Shown piece after piece: positions 24,700 to 32,145 of a stretch of 64,000 nt of DNA. Source of the stretch: JALYRV01 sp040902895. GTDB lineage: Bacteria > Acidobacteriota > Vicinamibacteria > Vicinamibacterales > SCN-69-37. Positions within the stretch are counted from its first letter, which is position 1, and each line of letters starts with the position of its first letter. The translations under genes and the position numbers were made by a program. The notes beneath the pieces were generated by a model. The model did not search any database, was not told where the DNA came from, and was given only the letters and a program-made list of their open reading frames with translations. The DNA is taken from positions 62,001 through 126,000 of the forward strand of contig JBBDWL010000138.1 of the NCBI GenBank assembly GCA_040902895.1, written 5' to 3'.

Positions 24700-25851
24700 T
24701 TACTGAGTTACGCATGGCCTGACATGGATGTGGCTTGCCGGCAGTTCTGCAAACACGGGGTACTGCACGCCATCGGAATCGCCGAGCACGTCCCACTGCC
24801 GCTGGCCGCTGCCGTTACCAGAGCACAAGATGTCGCACGAATAGCCGTTGCAGTTATTGCCGCCGTCCTTGACGAGAATGCCGAACGGCGTGCCGTTAAT
24901 GCCGGCGGCGTTCAAATCCCTCGCACTCTGTGAGAGGAACGCAACAACCTGATCCGGCCCCATGAAGCCGTCATAGCGACCGCGGTTGCAGGCGATGATC
25001 GCATCACCGCTCGACAAGACACAGGAACCGCCGGGCGCAGGGCCTGGAGCGGGACCCGGCGAAGGTCCAGGCGCCGGTGCCGCGGCCGTGCGGAAGATCT
25101 CGGTCGATGACCAGGGGCTGATCGTGTCACCGTCGGAAATGCGCGCCCGCCAGTAATAAGTGGTGCCGTGAGACAACACGCCCGGCACTGTCAGAACCGT
25201 TTCGCCTGGCTGTTGCACGGTCTCTTCGTTCACCGCGATGCCGCCGAAGCCCGAGTCGGTGGCGACCTGGAACTGATAGAAGGCCTGCGCGACGGGCCCC
25301 TGCGCCGTCCCGTTCGCGACGCGCAATTGAGGCCGCGTTGTGGTCAGCTGCTCATTGCCTATCGGTGACAGGGGCGCCGGCGGTCCGAATTCGGCCGGCA
25401 TCAGCACCTGGAAGGGCGCGACGGCCGACCAGGCGCTCTGGTTTGCCCCGTCATCCGCCATGACGCGCCAGAAATACTGCCGGCCTGGCTGCATGCGCTC
25501 GGACATCCGGAACGACGTCTGGCCGCCTTCGCCGGGGTCGATGCCGTCGCGCGACCATACGACGGACGAGAAATTGCTGTCGGCCGCAATCTGCATCCGC
25601 ATCTTGTAGGGACGCGGGCTGGTCGTGCTGGCGTTCTCGATGACGACGTTGAAGGGCTGGTCCCGGTCGCGAATCTGCTGGTTCACAGCAGGCTCGAGAG
25701 CCTTGGGCGGACTAAGGACGACCCCCTCCATCGGCCCGGCGATCGTCGGGCTGAGAGGGTTGGAGCTCTTGGCGGTCTCGCAGGCGGCCGCCCCCATGAA
25801 GAGGGCGAGACACACAGCTGGACCCACGGTACGACGCAGCACTGCCATCAT
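24700..25851 (-). CDS. Lipoprotein with two fibronectin-like domains and the same cysteine-rich C-terminal domain
   Basis: 383 residues. A signal with a lipobox-like MGAAACET leads into two fibronectin-like repeats (about 55-145 and 155-255, each with a YFWRV or YYWRA strand and a SAWS/SPWS motif). Then come a Pro-Gly-Ala linker with repeated PGPAPG units and a C-terminal domain (CVLSSGDAIIACNRG, FGILVKDGGNNCNGYSCDI, WDVLGDSDG). The last 100 residues align with the neighbour at 23798, marking a tandem duplication. Two ATG codons lie at the start. Probably surface-exposed; function unknown. Confidence 0.75.
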   Translation of the reverse strand: MMAVLRRTVGPAVCLALFMGAAACETAKSSNPLSPTIAGPMEGVVLSPPKALEPAVNQQIRDRDQPFNVVIENASTTSPRPYKMRMQIAADSNFSSVVWSRDGIDPGEGGQTSFRMSERMQPGRQYFWRVMADDGANQSAWSAVAPFQVLMPAEFGPPAPLSPIGNEQLTTTRPQLRVANGTAQGPVAQAFYQFQVATDSGFGGIAVNEETVQQPGETVLTVPGVLSHGTTYYWRARISDGDTISPWSSTEIFRTAAAPAPGPSPGPAPGPAPGGSCVLSSGDAIIACNRGRYDGFMGPDQVVAFLSQSARDLNAAGINGTPFGILVKDGGNNCNGYSCDILCSGNGSGQRQWDVLGDSDGVQYPVFAELPASHIHVRPCVTQ

Positions 25852-25983
25852 GCTCTTGCACCATTCCCAGAAACGCGCACTCCACGGCCGGAGTGTGCAT
25901 ATCCGGTTATCGACTGAACCTGTAACGAAGTTTAGGAAGGACTAGCCTGCAGGGGAGCAGTGCTGCAAGTCGTGTCGACGATT

Positions 25984-26982
25984 TTAGGGCCTGCTCCTCA
26001 AGCTGTCAAGGGTGCCCGACCGGGCCTGGTTCCGCCCGACATAGGCAGCGGCGCCCGAAAGGGAAAAGACCATGATGACCGCGGCGCCCAGGAACGACAC
26101 GAGCAGGGCCTGTTCGATGGTGAGCCCGATCCGGCTGAAGTAATAAGCAAACAAGGCCTCGCGGACCCCGAACCCGTTGAGCGATATGGGGAGCATCTGC
26201 ATCAGGAGCGTCAGCGGCACGATCATCGCCATCTGCCAGAACGACACCGGCACCTGAATGCTGCGGGCAATCGTCATGTAGAACACGACCAGCATCATCT
26301 GGATGGCGACTGCCCCGGCCAGGCACACGCCGAGGGCGGCAGGCGCGAGCCGAAGCTGAGCCAGCAGCGCGTCGAGCCGCGTGAGGCGTTCCCCGATCCA
26401 TTCGGGATGCACGCGCTGGATTGGCCGCAGCAGGCGAAGGAGCAGCGAAGCATGGAACACGAGCGCCAGAGCCACTCCGAGCGCCATGGCGAACGTCGTC
26501 CAGAGCATCGACGGCCCGACCACGCCCGTGCCGGGCAGACCCTCGGCCAGCGAGGCCCCGAGCGCCGCGATGAGCAGCAGGCCGAGCAAGCCGATTGCCC
26601 GATCGCCCAGCACGATGAGGGTGGCCACGGTCTTCGAGCCCGCAGGCCGGGCCGTGTCGGCGATGCGCACGACATCGCCGCCGATATTGCTTGGCAGAAA
26701 GTTGTTGAAAAAGACAGCGACAAGGAACGATGTCAGGAGCCGCATTTTCGCGACCGGCACACCCGCGGCAGCGAGCAGCACGCTCCAGCGCCAGGCGCTG
26801 CCAGCGACCATCAGGAAATAAAGTCCGAACGAAGCCGCGAGCCAGGCTGGTGACGCGGTGCGGGCGCTCGCCCACAGCTCGGCGACATCGACGCGCGAGA
26901 AGAGCACCGCCAACAGCCCGGCGCTGACGACAATTTTGATCAGCCAGACGAGCGTCCGCCGCGGGCCCCCTGGGGAAGGCAC
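25984..26982 (-). CDS. UPF0104 / LPG-synthase TM-region flippase-like protein
   Basis: 332 residues from the GTG at 26982; a longer reading to 27216 would translate repeats B and C and is rejected. The signature segments are FLVAVFFNNFLPSNIGGDVVRI, VLGDRAIGLLGLLL and LPISLNGFGVREALFAYYF. It is a paralogue of the protein at 15306, with about eight transmembrane helices. It is transcribed away from the GT4 gene at 27233. Likely role: lipid or lipid-linked sugar translocation in envelope glycan assembly, inferred from family and context. Confidence 0.82.
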   Translation of the reverse strand: MPSPGGPRRTLVWLIKIVVSAGLLAVLFSRVDVAELWASARTASPAWLAASFGLYFLMVAGSAWRWSVLLAAAGVPVAKMRLLTSFLVAVFFNNFLPSNIGGDVVRIADTARPAGSKTVATLIVLGDRAIGLLGLLLIAALGASLAEGLPGTGVVGPSMLWTTFAMALGVALALVFHASLLLRLLRPIQRVHPEWIGERLTRLDALLAQLRLAPAALGVCLAGAVAIQMMLVVFYMTIARSIQVPVSFWQMAMIVPLTLLMQMLPISLNGFGVREALFAYYFSRIGLTIEQALLVSFLGAAVIMVFSLSGAAAYVGRNQARSGTLDSLRSRP

Positions 26983-27000
26983 GGGGGATACTACGACGGA

Positions 27001-27041
27001 TTTGGTGATCTGGTGATCTGGTGATCTGGCGATCTGGTGGT
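27001..27041. repeat. Repeat family B, half copy
   Basis: Four to five tandem TTGGTGATC/TGGTGATCTGG units corresponding to the left arm of the hairpin at 8762. The right arm is missing. The element runs almost directly into repeat C at 27049, forming a composite block between divergent genes. Confidence 0.78.
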
Positions 27042-27048
27042 TGTGCGC

Positions 27049-27168
27049 GCGCAGGCGCGGTGTCCGGTGTTGATCAGCGACGCCGTTAAAGGATCGCAGG
27101 CGCGACCGCTCTGTGGCGCGCCCGCAGCCCGGCGGCGCTGAGCAATACCGGACCAAGCGCCGAGCATC
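27049..27168 (+). repeat. Repeat family C, copy 3
   Basis: Same element as at 9705 and in the same orientation: GCGCAGGCGCGGTGTCCGG, then GCCGTTAAAGGATCGCAGG, GCGACCGCTCTGTGGCGCGC and ACCGGACCAAGCGCCGAGC. It occupies the intergenic space upstream of the flippase-like gene and the GT4 gene. Confidence 0.88.
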
Positions 27169-27217
27169 GCGAACCGGGTTCTGAGCCTTATGTGTTGAGC
27201 ACAAAGCACTTAGCACC

Positions 27218-27223
27218 TACAAT
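27218..27223 (+). promoter_or_regulatory. -10-like hexamer of the GT4 gene
   Basis: TACAAT nine bases before the GTG at 27233; the spacing suggests a leaderless mRNA. Confidence 0.45.
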
Positions 27224-27232
27224 GGTGCGATC

Positions 27233-28432
27233 GTGCACATCCTGATGATCGCGCCGGAGCCGTTCTTCGAGCCCCGGGGCACGCCGTTTTCCGAATACCA
27301 CCGCATCCGCGCGCTTCTGGCCCTGGGGCACACCGTCGATCTGGTCACCTATCCGTTCGGCCGCGACGTCGAACTGCCGGGCCTGCGTGTCGCGCGGTGC
27401 CTGCGGCCGCCGTTCATCACTCGCATCGGCATAGGTCCCTCCTGGTCGAAGGTGCCGCTCGATCTCACGCTGGCGGCCTCCGCGATGCGGATGGCGCTGA
27501 CCAACCGCTACGACGCCGTGCACTCGCATGAGGAAGGCGGCGCGATCGGGCTGGTGTTGGCTGCGCTGCTTCGCATCCCGCACCTTTACGACATGCACTC
27601 GAGCCTGCCCCAGCAGATCGCAAACTTCGGCCACGGCGACAAACGGTGGCTGGCCAGCATGTTCGGCTGGCTCGAGAAGCACATGGTCCGCCGCTCGAAA
27701 GTCGTCATCGTCATCTGCCCGCAGCTCGCGGAAGTCGTCAGGGAAGTCGACGGAGACGTGCGGCCGGTTCTCATCGAGAACGCGCCGGGATCGGGAGACC
27801 TGCCGGTCGCTGGGTCGGGCGCCGCGGTGCGCGCGTCGCTGGGCATCCGGGACGATGCTCCGGTCGTGCTCTACACCGGCACGTTCGAGCACTATCAAGG
27901 GCTCGATCTGCTCATCGCGGCCATGTCGATTGTGATCCGCGAAGTGTGTGGGGCAAAGCTCGTACTGGCGGGCGGTGAGCCGGCCCAGATCGCCGCCATC
28001 CGTCTCGAGGCCGATCGCGCCGGCCTTGGCGGCGCCGCTATTTTCGCGGGCCAGCGTCCGGCTGAAGAGATTCCGGCGTATCTCGATGCCGCGACCGCAC
28101 TTGTGTCGCCGCGATCGACCGGCACCAACACGCCGCTGAAGATTTATCAGTACCTGCGATCGGGACGTCCGATCGTCGCGACCCGGCTGCTCACACACAC
28201 GCAGGTGCTCGACGATGCGACGGCGATCCTGACCGATCCGACGCCGGCCGCCTACGCGGAAGGGATCCTTGCGGCGATTCGCGATCGCGAGCGCGCCGGG
28301 CGCGTCGCGCGCAATGCGCGCGAGCTGGCCGAGACGAAATACAGCTACGAGGCGTACCTGAATCGCACGCGCATCGCGGTGGATCGCTTGTTCGGCACGG
28401 GCCAGCCCGAGGTGGCAGGAGGCGTGGCGTGA
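27233..28432 (+). CDS. Family 4 glycosyltransferase
   Basis: 399 residues, GT-B fold. The acceptor domain starts MHILMIAPEPFFEPRGTPFSE, a glycine/proline loop typical of GT4. The donor domain has VVLYTGTFEHYQGLDLL (about 205-221), LVLAGGEPAQ and the modified EX7E region SPRSTGTNTPLKIYQYLRSGRP. It begins a compact operon of six genes (GT4, methyltransferase, epimerase, acyltransferase, GT4, GT39-like) with 1-10 base overlaps and a sixth GT4 beyond. Together they look like synthesis of a surface glycan or glycolipid. Confidence 0.87.
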   Translation: MHILMIAPEPFFEPRGTPFSEYHRIRALLALGHTVDLVTYPFGRDVELPGLRVARCLRPPFITRIGIGPSWSKVPLDLTLAASAMRMALTNRYDAVHSHEEGGAIGLVLAALLRIPHLYDMHSSLPQQIANFGHGDKRWLASMFGWLEKHMVRRSKVVIVICPQLAEVVREVDGDVRPVLIENAPGSGDLPVAGSGAAVRASLGIRDDAPVVLYTGTFEHYQGLDLLIAAMSIVIREVCGAKLVLAGGEPAQIAAIRLEADRAGLGGAAIFAGQRPAEEIPAYLDAATALVSPRSTGTNTPLKIYQYLRSGRPIVATRLLTHTQVLDDATAILTDPTPAAYAEGILAAIRDRERAGRVARNARELAETKYSYEAYLNRTRIAVDRLFGTGQPEVAGGVA

Positions 28433-29208
28433 ACACGCCCGATCCCTCGCATTACAGCTATCGCCACTATGCGAGCACCGACGCTGCCGAGGGCTTCGAT
28501 GATCTGCGTTTCAGCGGCGGGATTGGTCAGCTGCTGCTGGCCGAGCAGGAAGCGATTCTCATCGCGGCGCTGCAGCCGGGCCCTGGTCGTACGATAGCGG
28601 ACATAGGCACGGGCACGGGACGCGCGGCGCTCGCTCTTGCGCGCGCCGGCGCGGACGTGATCGGCATCGATGCGTCGAACGAGATGCTCGCGGTGGCGGC
28701 GCGCCGCGCGCGCGAGGCGCATCTCACTCTGCGGTTCGAGCGCGGCGACGCGCACGCCCTGCCGCTCGCCGATCGCAGCGTCGACGCCGCCGTCTGTCTG
28801 CGCGTGCTGATGCATACCCCCGACTGGCGCCGCTGTCTTGCGGAGCTCTGCCGCATCTCCCGATCGCGCATCGTGTTTGACTTTCCGTCGGCGCGCAGTG
28901 CCGCGGCGGTGCAATCAGGCGTGCGGCGCGCGGCGCACGCGGCCGGATTCAGGACGGAACCGTACCGCGTGATGCGCGCCGCGGCGGTGCGGGCGGAGCT
29001 CGCGCGCCATGGATGGCACGTGCAGGCAGAGCATCGCCAGTTCGTGCTGCCTATCGCGCTGCACAAAGTCGTGGGATCGCCGCGATTGACGCGCGGGATC
29101 GAGCGCGTGCTGGCCTCTCTCGGCCTGCTGCGGATCTTCGGATCTCCGGTGACGTTGGTGGCAGCGCTCGAGGCCAGGCGGGGTGCAGGGGACCCCGCCG
29201 AGAAATGA
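28429..29208 (+). CDS. Class I SAM-dependent methyltransferase
   Basis: 259 residues. Motif I is IADIGTGTGRAALAL (about 55-69), followed by VIGIDASNEML (acidic residue binding SAM ribose), GDAHALPLADRSVDAA and CLRVLMHTPDW. This is the Methyltransf_11 layout. The GTG overlaps the upstream stop. The last dozen residues (EARRGAGDPAEK) are encoded by repeat G. The target is probably a sugar or lipid in this operon, by context. Confidence 0.85.
   Translation: MNTPDPSHYSYRHYASTDAAEGFDDLRFSGGIGQLLLAEQEAILIAALQPGPGRTIADIGTGTGRAALALARAGADVIGIDASNEMLAVAARRAREAHLTLRFERGDAHALPLADRSVDAAVCLRVLMHTPDWRRCLAELCRISRSRIVFDFPSARSAAAVQSGVRRAAHAAGFRTEPYRVMRAAAVRAELARHGWHVQAEHRQFVLPIALHKVVGSPRLTRGIERVLASLGLLRIFGSPVTLVAALEARRGAGDPAEK
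29174..29203. repeat. Repeat family G, copy 1
   Basis: Palindrome GGCGGGGTGCAGGGGACCCCGCC. It encodes the C-terminus of the methyltransferase and lies immediately before the epimerase start, so the hairpin would mask that start region. The same sequence, with one base change, is at 54125. Confidence 0.7.
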
Positions 29209-30182
29209 AGACGCTCGTGACCGGCGCGACCGGCTTCACAGGAAGCTATCTCGTGCGGCATCTGGCGGCCGCTGGACACGAGGTGCGGGCGTTGGCGCGC
29301 GATCCCGAGGAGGCCACAACGCTTGGCGACAAGGTTTCGATCGTGCGCGGCGACCTGCTGGAGCGGCCATCGATCAAGGCCGCCTGTCAGGGCATTGATG
29401 TCGTCTACAACATCGCGGCGCTGTATCGGCAGGCAGGACTGCCGAAAGAGGCCTATCAGAACGTCAACGCGCGCGCCGTCGGCTGGCTGATTGAAGACGC
29501 GGCCGAGGCCGGCGTGAAGCGCGTCGTGCATTGCAGCACGGTGGGCGTGCACGGCGACGTCGAGCATCCGCCCGCGAATGAAGACGCGCCGCTCAGGCCG
29601 GGCGACGTGTATCAGTGGACCAAACTGGAAGGCGAGTCCATTGCCCGGCAGGGTGCGGCTCGCACCGGCATCGAGCTCGTCATTGCGCGGCCATCCGGGA
29701 TTTATGGTCCGGGCGATCGGCGCCTGCTGAAGCTCTTCAAGGGCGTCGCACACGGCCGCTTCCTGATGCTCGGCAAGGGCGATATCTTTTACCACCTGAC
29801 GTATATCGACGATCTGGTCGAGGGCTTTCGCTTGTGCGGGGACGTGCCGGCCGCGGCCGGCCGCACGTACATTCTGGCCGGCGGCGACGTGGGCACGCTG
29901 AAGGATCTCGTCGCGCGGATCGCGGCGATTGCCGGCGTCGCGCCGCCGAAACGGTCGCTGCCGGTGTGGCCCGTCTGGATCGCGGGCGCAGTGTGCGAGG
30001 CCATATGCGCGCCGCTCAAGATCGAACCGCCGCTGTATCGGCGGCGTGTGGACTTCTTCACGAAGAGCCGGGCATTCGATATTTCCCGCGCGAGCGCCGA
30101 GCTCGGATATGCGCCGCAGGTGGGGTTGGACGAAGGCATCAGGCGCACGCTGGCGTGGTACCGCGAGTACAAATGGATATAG
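29205..30182 (+). CDS. NAD-dependent epimerase/dehydratase (extended SDR), HpnA-like
   Basis: 325 residues. The Rossmann motif TGATGFTGSYL lies at residues 6-16, catalytic Ser in CSTVGVHG and catalytic YQWTK (Tyr-x-x-x-Lys), followed by ARPSGIYGPGD and FYHLTYIDDLV. It resembles hopanoid-associated sugar epimerase HpnA and WcaG-type enzymes. It likely makes or reduces a nucleotide sugar used by the operon's transferases. The ATG overlaps the methyltransferase stop (ATGA). Confidence 0.85.
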   Translation: MKTLVTGATGFTGSYLVRHLAAAGHEVRALARDPEEATTLGDKVSIVRGDLLERPSIKAACQGIDVVYNIAALYRQAGLPKEAYQNVNARAVGWLIEDAAEAGVKRVVHCSTVGVHGDVEHPPANEDAPLRPGDVYQWTKLEGESIARQGAARTGIELVIARPSGIYGPGDRRLLKLFKGVAHGRFLMLGKGDIFYHLTYIDDLVEGFRLCGDVPAAAGRTYILAGGDVGTLKDLVARIAAIAGVAPPKRSLPVWPVWIAGAVCEAICAPLKIEPPLYRRRVDFFTKSRAFDISRASAELGYAPQVGLDEGIRRTLAWYREYKWI

Positions 30183-30946
30183 GAAAGGCCCAACAGCAAA
30201 TTTTCGACCACTCGAAGTCGGCGCGGCAGAAGTACGCCGAGCTGGTCGTCGGCCGTCCCGGCATCGGCGCGTTGCTCAAGCACGAAGCCGTCACGTTGTC
30301 GTCGCAGCACGTGCCGGGCGCCTTTGGTCTCGCGCTGCGCAAGGTGCTGTACCCGCTGCTGCTCGGATCCTGCGGGCGCAACGTGATCTTCGGCCAGAAC
30401 GTGGTGCTGCGGCACCCGCACAAGATTCATATCGGCGACAACGTCATGATCGACGACAACTGTCTGGTCGACGCGAAGGGCGAGAGCAACCGCGGCATTA
30501 CGATCGGCAGCGGCGTATTCGTCGGCCGCAACTCGATTCTCTCGTCGAAGAACGGCGACATCGAGCTCGGCGATCGCGTGAACATCGGATTCAACTGCGA
30601 AGTCTTCTCGGCGAGCCGCGTCACCATCGGCGCCGATACGCTGCTGGCGGCCTACTGCTATGTGATCGGCGGTGATCATGACTGGAGCGATCCCTCGCAG
30701 CCGGTGCTCGGACAGGGACGCACATCTTCAGGCGTGACGATCGGCGCCGGAGCGTGGCTTGGCGCCGGCGTGAAAGTGCTCGACGGGGCATCGATCGGCG
30801 ACCACGCGGTCGTGGGGGCCGGCGCGGTGGTGAAAGGGGAGGTTCCCGAGGCTGCAATCGCGGTCGGCATGCCCGCGAAAGTGATTGGGCAGAGGCACCC
30901 TTCGACTCGGCCCGGGGGGCCTCGCTCAGGGTCCGGCGTCCTGTGA
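30173..30946 (+). CDS. Hexapeptide-repeat acyltransferase (left-handed beta-helix)
   Basis: 257 residues. After about 65 mostly helical residues, hexapeptide repeats run from NVIFGQNVVL to about residue 235 (IHIGDNVMIDDN, ITIGSGVFVGRN, VTIGAGAWLGAGVKVLDG, IGDHAVVGAGAVVKGEVP, ending in GMPAKVIG). The catalytic His pair region is VIGGDHDWSDP. It probably O- or N-acetylates a sugar. The last 17 residues (RHPSTRPGGPRSGSGVL) come from the family E palindrome at 30898, an added tail. It overlaps the epimerase by 10 bases. Confidence 0.87.
   Translation: MDIGKAQQQIFDHSKSARQKYAELVVGRPGIGALLKHEAVTLSSQHVPGAFGLALRKVLYPLLLGSCGRNVIFGQNVVLRHPHKIHIGDNVMIDDNCLVDAKGESNRGITIGSGVFVGRNSILSSKNGDIELGDRVNIGFNCEVFSASRVTIGADTLLAAYCYVIGGDHDWSDPSQPVLGQGRTSSGVTIGAGAWLGAGVKVLDGASIGDHAVVGAGAVVKGEVPEAAIAVGMPAKVIGQRHPSTRPGGPRSGSGVL
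30898..30931. repeat. Repeat family E, in the 3' end of a coding gene
   Basis: Palindrome CCCTTCGACTCG..CTCGCTCAGGG around GCCCGGGGGGC. It ends 11 bases before the GTG start of the next glycosyltransferase gene. The same outer arms occur inside the RNase P RNA gene at 55700-55734, on the other strand. Confidence 0.7.
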
Positions 30947-32145
30947 GCGAGCGCCGCCTGAACATCCTCCACGTCTGCGATCACCTCGGCTGGGAAGGAT
31001 CGCGCATGCACGGCGTCAAGCGCCTGTTTGCCTGGATGATCCCGCGCTTCGACAAGGCGCGTTATGACGTCTCGCTGGTCAGCCTGCGAAAGAAAGACCT
31101 CTCGGAAGAGACGCTCGACGCCCTTGGCGTCGACATCACCTATCTGCAGCGATCGAAGTTCGATCCGGCGACGTTTACCGACCTCCTGAAGGTCGTCGAT
31201 CGCAAAAAGGCCGACGTGCTGCATCTGCACGGCTACGGGGCGACGACGTTCGGGCGGCTCGTGGCGGCGGTACGGAAGCTGCCGGTCGTCGTGCACGAGC
31301 ACGCCAACCTGACGAACACGCCGTGGTTTCAGAAGATCGCGGACAGCATGCTCGAGCCGTTTACCGACATCGCGATTGCCGTGTCGGAGAGCACGGCCGA
31401 CTTCGTCGTGAACGCGCGGCAGATACCGCGCACCAAAGTGCGCGTGGTCTATCTCGGCGCGCCGCTCGACGAGTTCGCGCGGGTGCGTACCCCCGGCGAG
31501 CGCGCCGCGATTCGCGGCGAACTGGGCATTCGTCCCGATGAGATCGTGATGGGCACCGTGACCCGCCTCCACGACTCGAAGGGAAACGACTATCTCGTCG
31601 ATGCCGCCAGGCTTGTGGTCGACCAGCGCCCCCACGCGAAGTTCTTTCTTTTCGGCGAGGGGCCGCGCCGCGAGCCGCTCGAACAGCAGGCCGCCCGGCT
31701 CGGACTCGGCGATCGCTTCGTGTTCGGCGGCTTCGTCAAGGACGTCTCGCGCGTGCTCGGCGCGTTCGACATCAGCGTGTTTCCGTCACTCTGGGAAGGC
31801 ACGCCGCTGACCGTGTTCGAGACGCTGGCGGCGGGGAAGCCGATTGTGGCGACCGATGCAGATGGGCTGATGGACGTGTTGACCGATGCGCGCGACGCGC
31901 TGATCGTGCCGCGCCGCAACGCCGAGGCACTGGCCGAGAAGATCGTGCGGCTGATAGACAATCCGGCCGAACGCGAGCGCCTGGCCGCCAGTGCGCGCGA
32001 GACGAGCCGCGAGTACGACATTGCCGCCTTCGTGCGGAAGATGGAGCGGCTCTACGATCTGCTGCACGCGCGCTCGCGCCACACAAAGCGCCGTGCGATT
32101 TTCGAGACGGACCTGTCGTTCCTTGACAGGCGGGTAAAGGCGTGA
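30943..32145 (+). CDS. Family 4 glycosyltransferase
   Basis: 400 residues, GT-B fold. It starts with LNILHVCDHLGWEGSRMHG, the acceptor-domain glycine loop. The donor domain has IVMGTVTRLHDSKGNDYLVDA (about 190-210), FFLFGEGPRREPLE, VFGGFVKDV and the EX7E-type nucleotide-sugar site SLWEGTPLTVFETLAAGKP. The GTG at 30943 overlaps the acyltransferase stop (GTGA). Third enzyme class in this glycan operon; sugar specificity unknown. Confidence 0.88.
   Translation: MSERRLNILHVCDHLGWEGSRMHGVKRLFAWMIPRFDKARYDVSLVSLRKKDLSEETLDALGVDITYLQRSKFDPATFTDLLKVVDRKKADVLHLHGYGATTFGRLVAAVRKLPVVVHEHANLTNTPWFQKIADSMLEPFTDIAIAVSESTADFVVNARQIPRTKVRVVYLGAPLDEFARVRTPGERAAIRGELGIRPDEIVMGTVTRLHDSKGNDYLVDAARLVVDQRPHAKFFLFGEGPRREPLEQQAARLGLGDRFVFGGFVKDVSRVLGAFDISVFPSLWEGTPLTVFETLAAGKPIVATDADGLMDVLTDARDALIVPRRNAEALAEKIVRLIDNPAERERLAASARETSREYDIAAFVRKMERLYDLLHARSRHTKRRAIFETDLSFLDRRVKA

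Noticed and set aside
26983..27216. N-terminal extension of the flippase-like protein
   Set aside because: It translates repeats B and C into polar sequence with no homology. The GTG at 26982 precedes the first helix.
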